From Zerene cesonia (Eukaryota > Arthropoda > Insecta > Lepidoptera > Pieridae): 64,000 nucleotides of DNA. Numbering within the stretch: the first letter of the stretch is position 1; every line of letters starts with the position of its first letter. Positions 54,060-64,000 of this stretch are shown here, piece after piece. The notes below the pieces were generated by a model. It had not been told where the DNA came from. It saw nothing but the letters and a program-made list of their open reading frames with translations, and made no database searches. A program made the translations under genes and the position numbers. The stretch is from the NCBI RefSeq assembly GCF_012273895.1, contig NC_052121.1, forward strand, positions 496,001-560,000, given 5' to 3'.

Positions 54060-57000
54060 TAATAGAAATATATAAAATAACAGCATTTAACCAACTTTAT
54101 TTTATTTTACACGATAAATGACAAATAGGTAACGTGTTAAGTTTCAGTTTAAGATTTATGATTTTGTTAGCGTTTGTTAATCTCAAGAATTACAGGACTG
54201 ATTTCAAAAATTCATTTACTAAGCAGTAAAAAAAGTGTGAACTCAGTGAAACAATGAATTAGTCGCAATTCAATCCCGGATTCAAAACATTTCAATCCCG
54301 TCACTATTTTGGGCGTCACCGGGATATATCTATTTCGTTTTTTTAAGATAAAGGTGGGGTTGATTTAATTTTAAATTCCACACTGATGGATTTATTTCCT
54401 TTTTGTGATGGGAGGTGCGAGTTTTTAATGGGATACATTAAGTTTGTGTACATTATAGAAGTGGGGGTTTATGGCTTGGTATTTATTGCATTTGGGGGAA
54501 TGAAGCTAGTGTATTTAAATGTTTTAGTGTTGATTTTGTTTATCTATAGTCGATTTTAGATAGGCTTAGAGTGAGTAAGACATATTTTTGAGTTGTGTTA
54601 TTGATGGTTTTGACACTTGACCATTTTCTAAGCACGAACCAACGTCATTGGTCAACAAGATTTGATAGTTTAATCAAGACAAATATTTTGCTTTACAATC
54701 AAACTTTTGGTACTTGATGCCTTAAATAAACTTTATTCCGATTGAGATACACTGGGATATTTTGAAACAACAGGGGATATAATGAAGAACCACAACGTAA
54801 AAAAACGTGATTTAAAACACCGTCAAAGTTTGCAATTTTAAAACTGCGCGTATATTTTCCCGCGCAATGTAATTATAATCGAATCGAAAATACACCTAGA
54901 CATTTAAGATAATAACACATCAGTCATCCGGCGGTTCTGACAGAGGCACTTTGCGAATGATCTACGTGCGCGCGCGCATTAATTCTCTTGCTTGATCGAT
55001 TTATACGCTGCGGTGGTCAGCGAACTGTGCAAGTATTAACCGTGGAAAAGGTTAGACGTTAGATTGTATGGAAGTGGATAAATGAGAAGTGAGGATGCAA
55101 TTTGATTTTGTTTGTCTTTTGTTGTTGTTGATATCATTTTTGTGAATTTTAAATGTTAGTTTAACATACCTACTTACTTTGAAAGTACGATGTTATTGAG
55201 ACCTCGTTTATTTCGAATAAAAGTAGCTTCTAATAGTTGTGCTAAATTACAGTTCTGAGGAAAAAAATATAATAGATGAATTGAATAAAGGCGATATTGT
55301 AATTAAATAACTATACCGTCTAAATATTCTGTAAATGTATCACCCATGCTACATCTTCAATACGTTGCATGGAACCGAAACATTTCTACTGCTGTGTGGT
55401 AAAGAACCGAGAAAAATTAAAGGAAAACATACAAAATACTGCAATCCAGTAATGATTAAGCACTGACTTTGAACCGTCGTATGGTGAAAGAATTTCCAGA
55501 TCACATAGTAGTCTTAGAGTTCAGCCTATACAAGCGTAAAAACATGACTCTTTAGTATTAATTAACAATGCTATCAATTATATCTCCACATCGCCTTTAC
55601 ATCGAGCCAATAGAAAAGACCAGAAGCGAGTGTCACAACAGATCAACGTTCAATACAGAACTGAGAATAACACCTCAATCGCAAAGCCAAGTTATCACTC
55701 AGACTAATAACTGGCGGATAATGCGCCAAATGTGCAGGTCTGTCGACGCACAGCCACAGAACAACAAAGCAGTCACTTGTCTCGCACTGTAAGATAAATA
55801 GGACAGTCGTAATCTAGACTGATTTGATGTTTTAAGGGTCGTGCAGGTGTTGCTGTGTGCTGTGAATTGGGCGGATCTCATGTTTCAATTAGGTGTTGGG
55901 TTAATTGGGTGTATTCTTGTTGTCTTTGTGAACTATTTTTTCGAAAGTTTGATGTGTTGTGAATGTGTTTGTGTCATACATTGAATGTGAATTTGACCGT
56001 TAAAGGACGGTATATTTCGTTTTCAATTGTGTATCTGTGTGTGTGTATATATTATGTATATTGTGTTTCTGTTTCAATTTTTTATCTGTTTCGTTTCCTT
56101 TCTTGTAGGTTTTTGTAGGAGTGGCAGGGATTTTATATTTCTTTATTGCGACGTATTATAAAGTGTGTCGCACGGAAATTATTTATCATTTCCTTTTTTG
56201 AATGTGTATGGTGATTTACGTAAACGAAGTCGAAACTTAAAAACCCAATAAATTATCGGATTAGTTGTGCCGTTAATTTTTCAATCTATAACCGGCAAAG
56301 GGTTAACCTTAAAACGAGCGTCATTATCAAGTGACAACTACAAGGCGACGAATCGGTGCGCAAAGTTACGACTGCGGCGAGGTGCGCGATTTTGTACCCT
56401 ATGCGGTCGTGATATGGGGTTTATAATTAGTTAGCTGATGTTACTTATCACTGTCAGAGGCGTAAAACATCTGTCATTCGCTAACAAATGTAGACAGAAA
56501 TTGATGCGCGTATGGACAGTGAAAAACGCGGAATCGCGTCCGCCGACTATTTTTGTCGTGCAGCTGTCGCGCGGCGTCGCTAGGTATCAAAGTGGCCGTA
56601 TATCTGGCGCCATAGATTAATTGCTAAATTAAACAGACGCTGCAGTGAGTGCTTTATGCGAATCGAGATGTTTATTGATGGTTCGAACACCTGAACGCTC
56701 GTGTCGGGGATGTGGTTGTTTGCATTTAAAATTGATGGTTTCAATTAGCTGTTGATGGTTGTTTTATATGTCATATATATTAAAAATGATAGCTATATGT
56801 AAATTCCACAAGAGTAAAAACACACCCTCATCTTGATATTAGATATTATCAATATTTTTACAATACATATATCCAAGTCACGACATGAGACCGTTTTATA
56901 TCTAACTCACATCTCAATGTAAATTACAAGCGCAGAGAGTTAAAGGAGATTTACAAGTTCTGTAATTTGAATATTCTATGACATAAGTAAGAGGGACATT

Positions 57001-57231
57001 GTGAAGTTTGCAGTGACTTGTTGATATGTTGATGAAATATGTGCTGTTTTTGACTTCGCATAAGACTCTATTAGTTTATAAATAAAACTGTCATAGAATC
57101 AATGTGTAGGAACGATGATTCGTGTATATGATGAATATGATTCTATTCCATTATGACTAACACGTATAATACAAATTAAACATACCGCCTTCAAGTAGTC
57201 AGGACTAGAAAATTTTGAACGAGACCCCATG
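54060..57231. other. Non-coding stretch with CpG-richer islands
   Basis: Islands lie at about 54910-55040 (TGCGCGCGCGCA at 54967-54978), 55580-55800 and 56280-56620. Short frames at 55568-55792 and 56438-56620 fall in them, and the first ends next to a GTAAGA donor-like word. No family is recognised and coding is unlikely. The rest is A/T- and G/T-rich sequence. Confidence 0.4.
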
Positions 57232-57352
57232 GCTTCAGCTTTCAAATAAGAAAAGAATCATAAAAATCGCTTCACCAGGTAAAAAGTTATGAGGTAACTG
57301 ATAACTGAAAACCTGGTAATTGATAACCTAATTTTGTTGAAGTCGGATATTA
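57232..57352 (-). repeat. Dispersed repeat Q, copy 3
   Basis: 'TTCAAATAAGAAAAGAATCA', 'TAAAAATCGCTTCACCAGGT' and the right end 'TTGTTGAAGTCGG' are the reverse complement of the Q layout (CGACTTC...GGTGAAGCGATTTT). Confidence 0.55.
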
Positions 57353-57429
57353 TTTATAATTTATAAATATCACTTCAATATCTTTTCTATTCTTTCGAAG
57401 ATTCGTTGTTTTGGTATAAAGTTGTAAAT

Positions 57430-57607
57430 CTAATATATAAAATTTTCGTGTTACAGTTTTCGTTACCATACTCCTCTGAAACGGCTTGACCGATTTTGAT
57501 GAAATTTTTTGTGCTTATCCGTTATCTATGAGAATCGGACAACATCTATTTTTCATACCCCTAAATGATAAGAGTAAGGCAGAACAGCGTTTGCCGGGTG
57601 CAGCTAG
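57430..57607 (+). mobile_element. CTAG-ended short repeat, separate subfamily
   Basis: It starts TAATATATAAAATTTTCGTG and continues TTACAGTTTTCGTTACCATA, CTCCTCTGAAACGGCTTGAC, CGATTTTGATGAAATTTTTT. It ends CGTTTGCCGGGTGCAGCTAG followed by T. The layout parallels the other Helitron-like copies, but the sequence is a different subfamily common in Lepidoptera. Confidence 0.65.
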
Positions 57608-58756
57608 TGTTTTAATATTATTGTATTAACATGTACGAGTATTTTCATTATATTAAGCACGCATTAAAGTAAAATATTTTAAGTAAATATTTTGCAACAA
57701 CGAAACCAAAAAGGGCACATTTGCTAATCAAATCATTCTCAACGTATGTAACACCCGAAATGTCTCAAACTTCTTGCCCCAGAACCTCCGCGAACGTCGG
57801 ACAAAAATGAAAACTTTCCCAATGGCTCCGAGCAATAAATAAGCCCCACAAAAATTCGTCACGCGCTAACTCCGTACATTTCATCAACAACAATACAGCA
57901 TTTCGAGTCTCATTGTGCTCCGTCTAATAAACTATCTCCTAGAGATATCCGACTGACTTTTATGGCTGTTTTTGACATATTTGTGATGCCCCAAGATCGG
58001 GATCCCGTCATGGATTTATAGATTCCGAGCCATTTCTTCCGAGCGGTCATTTCTTTGTAGCATTTTTTGTTTTTTTTTTATGCGTATGATTTAGTGTTAT
58101 TTCTATTTATGATGGCTGAGTTTTATGTCTGTTGTCTGTGTTTCTAAATTACATTGATATGTGTTGTATAGGTGTATGCCATTTGACTGCCTTGTTCGTC
58201 TAAAGATGGGTTGAGATCAGAACTTGTTGGAAGTGTCCGTGTGAGTTTCTTTTCCATTGGTATAAGATGATATTGAATAGCTTAGAACAGTATAAAGACG
58301 AAGATATTTGCGCATATACAATATAGGTACATAATAACATATCTCACTCGTAGTTGGTTAGTCTCCGTCGAGTTTGCCCGCGTCTGCCTAAAATAGGTAC
58401 TATTATTTAACTTTACGTATTTTTTTATTATATGTCCATTTCTTGAAAGCGATTGTGGCGCATTTATATAATATCGTATTAATTTTGAAGAAATCGTCGC
58501 GAAATAATCGAAAAACGGTAAAATAATTGCGCATTCAGAAGGTAAAAAAAATCGAAATATTTATTTTTAATGACGATTAAGCGCCATCATTGATTTAACT
58601 GCGCACCGGAGCGCGTTTATTTGTTTTAAAATATAATTTTCTCGATAAAACATCGATTTACTTGCAAATTGCGTTACGATATCGAATTACTAATAATTAC
58701 GTGAGCTCGACGGTAATCAGTTTCTATAATATTAAACAGTTATTGTTTTTTTACAG
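57608..58756. other. Non-coding stretch with regulatory-looking block
   Basis: A GC-richer block at about 57760-58050 holds GACTTTTATGGCTG (Hox/Abd-B-type TTTATGG and Pho-type words) and CAATAAATAAG. The remainder is A/T-rich. No gene was recognised. Confidence 0.4.
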
Positions 58757-58891
58757 TTCGCCCGATATTTTGGGCAGAAATGTATGAGAGTCGTTGCCGG
58801 CAATGTTTTGATCCAATTTCAGAATCATCGCGTTATCGAGGATTTGGTGTCTTTGATGCTTGACTGCTTTCTCTTGATATTTAAATTGTAA
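58757..58891 (+). CDS. Possible terminal exon, weak
   Basis: A good acceptor tract (TATTGTTTTTTTACAG, ending 58756) is followed by a frame open for 44 codons to TAA at 58889-58891. It begins Phe-Ala-Arg-Tyr-Phe-Gly-Gln-Lys-Cys-Met. No poly(A) signal follows closely, the composition is ordinary and no family is recognised. It is listed because the acceptor is the best on the + strand in this region and reads in the same direction as the other splice-like signals. Chance is likely. Confidence 0.12.
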   Translation, partial: FARYFGQKCMRVVAGNVLIQFQNHRVIEDLVSLMLDCFLLIFKL

Positions 58892-60026
58892 CGTTTCGGA
58901 CACTTTGTTTTTATGTTGTATTTTATTGAGAAATGTGAAGTTACCTATAAGGATTCTTATGTTTCGTGTTTTTTTTATTTTATGTATAATTTGAAATTGG
59001 AATTGTATTCAGAGTCCTTGTAAAATACACGAAACGTTTTATCGGTCTTTAAATTTATCACGAAGATAGCGATTTTTAGGCCTGAAATAACAAGGAGAAT
59101 GGCTAGTAAGCGAACATTTATATTCAAAAAACTCCATACATACAGGCACTGAATTCCCAGCGAAAAATAAGTATCACAAGTCCGTACAGCTCGTGAGCAC
59201 AAAGTAGGTACAGTCAAGACAGAAAGTCATTAGGCGAGTGGTTTGACTTGATAATTATAAATAGGTACAATTAACGTTGATTTATACGCGGCCCGCCGGA
59301 TTAAAGTCGCCGATTAATAGTGACATCTGCGGCGATCGATCCTGCGACCTTTGGCTTTCCTCCGTGACTGTACTTATCGATAGCGCTCGTTTATCTGATG
59401 TATCGATAACTGATGTTTATTCTAGAGATAGTGATGTGCTTTGGTTGTAATGTATCGGTTCGGAGTCGGGGATATATCTTGAGATATATTTCTTGCAATA
59501 ATTAAGTGAGCTTTTTGTTTTTGAATGAAATATGTTATATTTAAAACTGCAGTGTTTGCTGAGAACCGATCGTGTGATAAGAACATCAGCTTTAGATTTC
59601 TTTGTTAGCTATCTACTGAATCAATTAAAAAAATCCTTTATTACTAGAAAACTGCGATATCTATGAGCGTATATATAGGCTATAGTTCTATTATTTTGTT
59701 TTTATCACGGACGAACGGCTAGTCTATAAATAAAAGAGATATACACATAAGAGCTTTCGAATAACGATGGTTAAAGATTCTAAACATGATATGTATAAAT
59801 GTTCTAAAGATAAACATAATTTTAAAACAGCATAGCAAAAAAATTAATGAAAATATTCAAGCAAAAAATCCACTGCCTGTTATTATCTCATACATACTTT
59901 TAATAAGACAAAGAGGGTTGTTCTCTAAATGCGGGCGACACTTAATTTGTATATTTTAAGACGGGCAAAATAAACTGTGGTAAAATGCAAAAACTGTCTC
60001 GGAGGTTGCGCTGACGTTGCAACGAA
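58892..60026. other. Non-coding stretch with GC-richer block
   Basis: A block at about 59280-59420 contains two perfect TATCGATA words (59375-59382 and 59401-59408), which match the DREF/BEAF-type palindrome, within CpG-rich sequence. The rest is A/T-rich. No gene was recognised. Confidence 0.4.
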
Positions 60027-60060
60027 TTAGCCGACTGAGGACAGCGGTGGTGTGGAGCCG
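60027..60060 (+). repeat. Repeat T, copy 2
   Basis: Matches 37902-37935 at about 29 of 34 positions (core GTGGTGTGGAGCCG). Similarity fades outside this segment. Confidence 0.5.
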
Positions 60061-63000
60061 TGCTGCAAATGTTAATGCTTGAATTTATTGAATGTGTTCA
60101 TGGAGTCAGGTAATGTAGAGTTTAAGGCTGGGAATTAAATAATGTGGTAGTTGTGTTGGTTTAATTGTTGTGGTGTTTGTTTTGTGTTTTTTTAGTATAT
60201 ATATAGATATGTACTGTGATGTGTGTTGGTATCTCTGGGTTCATTTAATTATATAAACATAAATCATTATTAGTGCAATCATTGTTTCTTACATTCAATT
60301 ATACAATTTTTTTAACTTTATAGCTTATATATATGCTTTAAAACAAACCAACAGCGACTCTACAGCACCTCTGTGCGGTCGGCTCCAATGTCACAAAGTC
60401 CTCACGCCTTAGCAATGCAAACGTCACAAGGCGTCTATTCGCGACAGTACCTGCGACACCGGCATATATTTGACACTTTATCTACACGATTGTACCCGCA
60501 TACTGTATAAATGTACGCGATTGTACACTTCAATTTATACACCACCTACATATATTTAACATTTCTTTTCAAATGTCATAGCGCCTTCTATTCGGTCATA
60601 TGCGACACTATAATGGTAGGTTTTGAGTTCTGCTTTACGCTACGTGTGTTAATGTTTAAAATAAAATCATATATTAGGTTTCATTTTTATATAAATGCTG
60701 TTCTCATCCGTTAAGTTTTATTTTAGCAATAAAATGTAGCCAAGGTTATGTATATTATTAATTGGTAATTACGATTGTCATACTTAAAATTCACATAAAA
60801 TTTCTCAACCTTCACATATTTAATAGATGGTTAAAGTTTTATCTTCATTATATTGTTACATTAATACTTTTTATTTTACTTACCCACGCCCATGCTCATA
60901 TACAATGGGACAATTATTTGTAATATGAATAAATCCAATTAAATCAGTTCTAAATTCTATTAAAATCATTCACGCTTTTAAACAAAATGAACCAAATTAC
61001 TTTACCTGTTTATATCGAAAGAGCGAAAGCAAATCTTTAGAGTACAAGCTAAAGCACACAAACCCGTCATCCCGTGGCACCGTTGTTTTATCTTCATGTT
61101 TTCAGCAAAAATATGGGCGTACGAGCATTGAATAGCGTGTCTTGCACAAACCCCTTTGAGGGCTGACGAGATTGCATCGCAGACTGTCGCAGACACTATC
61201 GGTAGATGTGCTAAGATGTATGTTATCTGTGATTTTGAGAGGTCAGTATTGGCTGTTGACGGGGTAACTTTTTAAATTGTGTTCGCGTTTCGAATATTGC
61301 GGCCAGCTCTTGCATTCTGAATTCAAATTTTCATGGAACACGTTATATTCAAACTCGTTTTTAATTTCGATTCGAATATAATGCATGTGTAACTGTTTAA
61401 TTAATTATTTTTTTTATTTAGTAATAAGTTAAATACCTATCCTGAGGGAATTTCACCGCAAGGACTGTGATAATTTTAGATTTAAAAAAGCGGAAAGTTT
61501 CCAACTTTTTAAGGTTCCATCGACATATCGTGTGCAGACAGGAGTATTTTTGTCGCGGCGTCAATAAATAATGGCCACGGGTCAAACTCTGAGAGCCAAT
61601 GTGTGTTGATCTTGCGCTGTTTCGTGTACGACAAACAAAGGCTTACCAATGGTTCCCGTTCGAATTTAGAACGAAAATGGATTCGTATTTAGAAATCTTT
61701 ATATTTGCATTTTTGAATTTCGAGTGTCATATTAAACGATCAAATGGCAAGGTAAATCAAATAAATAAATAAGCGGTGGTGGTGAAACGCACGACATTTC
61801 AATTTGTAGAAAAATATGTTGTAATGATAAGACTATAAATATTTAAAGTTTATGTAAAACATTGTAACAATTTTATATAAATAACTCACTTGATCTACTT
61901 TCTATGAGAAATTAAAATGCCTATTACTTTCAAATGACATAACCACTTTAGATTTGACAAAATATATCGATAAAGTTTAATTAATTAGTTCTGAATATCA
62001 ATTTATTCCTTTTTCCATCATAAAGAAGTGATGAAAGTAAGCAGACAAGAGAAATTCCGACATTTTTGTATAAAAATAACATGACGATTTCATCGTGGAC
62101 GTGATGTTTTTATACCTATAGTTGGTATTAATTAGGCAGTTGTATTTATTAATTTATTTAAATTTTGTAATAGTGTCGTAGGTATTTTATTTCCATACTT
62201 TGATAGTATCACTGGTAGAATCTTATGGAATGCGTCCGACCCCGTTATAAGATAATAGATGGATTTTTTTATTATTTTACTAGAATTTAATATTAATTAA
62301 CATCGTAGTAGAATGTAAATGAGCTGGAATTGTTTGATAATTAAGGCGTTTCATTCAGGTTGTTTTGTGAATTAATTATGTATTAGATTATGTACAATAT
62401 GATACAAGGTTATGGAATTTAAGGTTTTATAGTTATCACTTTACATTTAAATCTCGTTGTGTAGGTACACACAACTGGATTAGGCCGTAATCATGAAACA
62501 TAGATGAAATTTTGAACAATTCTGTACGTATAAATTATCATTTTACATTAACTAAATTTTAACGAAATTAAAGATAGAAAGTAATGATAAAATTTCGAAT
62601 GCAAGTGAAACTATTTTTAATAAGACTTCAGCTGTGACAATGTATCGAGAAAAGACTCGAATCGACTTGCAATCTAGTTGCAATACTAGCGAACATAAAT
62701 GTGTACTGTGTAGTCAGTGCATATTTAGATTGAACTAGGATTACTAAAATAACTGGACTGGACAATGTCGATAGCTTCGTTGACATTTAGTCGTCTGTTT
62801 GCTAACAATTTAAACACTTGATGAATTACAAAGGCTGAATGACAAGGGATTAAATGAGATTATATTTATGAGCTGTTAAATTTATCAGTAACATAAAAGT
62901 TATTGTCGGGTGAAAGCAGTGTCTTTTCTAATCGATTTTTACTTAAATGTGAAATACATGTTAAAGCTTACAGCTAGTTGTATTGTATCTACTTATGAAT

Positions 63001-63732
63001 TGGTGGGAAAGTTTGGAGTTTGATTGTTATAATACTATTCGGGTTATAAGGAGAGATTTGTTTGTAATGAATAAACTGTATAGCTACTGTAAACTGAATA
63101 GCGTTGCGAATATATTTTTTAAATCATTCTATGCATTTTAAACATGCCTATTCGTTATTGTTTAGATATGGCGGTATTCTAAAATTCCTTTAGGAGGGGC
63201 CTTGTGAGTCATAAAAATTAAAATCTACCAACAATCGTCAACTCATAAAATCGGTTTATGGGCCATTAACATTCAGTAATATGATATATTTTGTAACCAA
63301 TGATCGAACAGTGAGATATGGTTCGACTTTATCGAATATACAAATTAACTCCCACGTGACTCGAAAATGCTATCGGTACGTTCGACTTTGATAATTTGTC
63401 GATATTAATTTATTGTTTTTTAACTGCCTTCGTATACATTTATTCTCTACGAGTTTTCCATCGACTGTCTTAATATTTTGTTTGTTTTTTTCTTACAGTT
63501 AATTAAATTTTGATGTATCCTTAATTACCTACTATTAATTTATTAGGAGAGGACAACAATCCTCATCTCATCGAATCATTAGCAAACTTAATAACTAATA
63601 GACGAACAACAGACATGCTTAAGTGAAAGTCGAAGTAAACTCACATTGCTATAAATGGGTACTTAAGTAAAAATAATAATACTAATATTACATACAAAAT
63701 CTGAATTATTAAATTATCACAACAATAAACTG
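60061..63732. other. AT-rich non-coding stretch
   Basis: Long unique A/T-rich sequence with minor GC-richer patches at 60350-60480, 61020-61210 and 61550-61670. Frames of 64-68 codons here are AT-driven. No repeat or gene is recognised. Confidence 0.5.
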
Positions 63733-63950
63733 GAGACCGAAGGCCCATGTCCATTTCCTTACCCCTCCCAGTCCTATCCTTTATTCCTCTCGTCAATCTT
63801 TTCTTAATCCCTTTCCAATTTATAGCTGGCAATCCATTGGTCTGCAATGGGCTTTATGCTTCTCCAAATGTTCCTGGGCGGTTGTAGCGCTTACCATCAG
63901 GCGACCCAACAGGTCCGTTGCCGACAACGACATAAAATAATACATTATTT
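63733..63950 (+). mobile_element. Repeat P, copy 6
   Basis: 'GGAGACCGAAGGCCCATGTC', 'CCTTACCCCTCCCAGTCC', 'GCGCTTACCATCAGGCGACC' and 'GTCCGTTGCCGACAACGACA' followed by TAAAATAATA match copies at 34.7 kb (same strand) and 18.1 kb (opposite). The A tail has decayed. The minus-strand frame here is a translation of the repeat. Confidence 0.72.
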
Positions 63951-64000
63951 TAATGGAAGGTTTAATCACAAGTTTGATATAAGACAAGAACTTTGGTAGG
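63951..64000. other. Right-edge unique sequence
   Basis: Too short to interpret. Confidence 0.4.

Noticed and set aside
63480..63500. Strong polypyrimidine tract and CAG as an exon acceptor
   Set aside because: The sequence after TTTTTTTCTTACAG is A/T-rich with early stops in all frames and no donor, so no exon can be supported.
1..64000. Prokaryotic-type systems, operons, CRISPR arrays, integrated virus genes
   Set aside because: No dense ORFs, no ribosome-binding-site-spaced genes, no regularly spaced repeats and no viral-type proteins are visible on either strand.

Overview
This window looks like AT-rich, non-coding nuclear DNA from a moth or butterfly (Lepidoptera), either a very long intron or an intergenic region. 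Three things support that. There is no open frame longer than about 110 codons on either strand. The longest frames overlap repeats or low-complexity sequence. The dispersed repeats are of types typical of lepidopteran genomes: a tRNA-derived SINE with a (GAT)n tail, short elements with Helitron-like ends whose 3' end reads like GCGGGCGAAGC...CTAGT, a poly(A)-tailed LINE- or SINE-like repeat, and 'AACCGACTTC' repeats. I recognise no complete protein-coding gene, no free-standing tRNA or rRNA gene, no CRISPR array, and no prokaryotic or viral gene set. The exact species and locus cannot be read from the sequence.

Layout. 1-6 kb: AT-rich DNA with a duplicated 59-bp core (1033 and 3830) and an old SINE (about 4.5 kb). 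6-11.1 kb: two poly(A)-type repeats and one Helitron-like element. 11-18 kb: mostly unique sequence with a (TG)n microsatellite, several strong foldbacks (14.15, 14.57, 15.67 and 17.5 kb) and one composite repeat (14.64 kb). 18-25 kb: a poly(A)-type repeat, a candidate spliced exon (20707-20818), two Helitron-like copies and an intact SINE with target-site duplications (23964-24334). 25-31 kb: a dense graveyard of repeats. 31-34 kb: a coding-like minus-strand frame (31088-31198), CpG-richer unique sequence and an extreme GC island (33.17-33.24 kb). 34.6-35.3 kb: three repeats end to end. 35-44 kb: mostly unique sequence with regulatory-looking blocks, including a CCAAT/initiator-rich block followed by a donor-like GTAAGC (41.74-41.93 kb). 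44.15-44.47 kb: the best-preserved SINE, with a perfect 11-bp target duplication. 47.6 kb: a cluster of cAMP-response-element (CRE) palindromes. 48.32 kb: a juxtaposed acceptor and donor that resembles a recursive splice site. 49-64 kb: mostly unique AT-rich DNA with homeodomain-site-rich blocks, and a poly(A)-type repeat at the right edge.

The candidate exon at 20.7 kb, the donor at 41.90 kb, the recursive-splice-like site at 48.32 kb and a weak acceptor at 58.76 kb all read on the + strand. That is compatible with the window lying inside one or more long + strand transcription units, but this is inference. The many short GC-richer islands with homeodomain, POU, CRE, CCAAT and YY1/Pho-like words look like candidate regulatory DNA. 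Only cross-species conservation or chromatin data could confirm that. I did not find an evident new biological system. The most rewarding leads are the CRE array, the recursive-splice-like site, the candidate exons and the repeated 12-mer TAGGGTTGTCAC.
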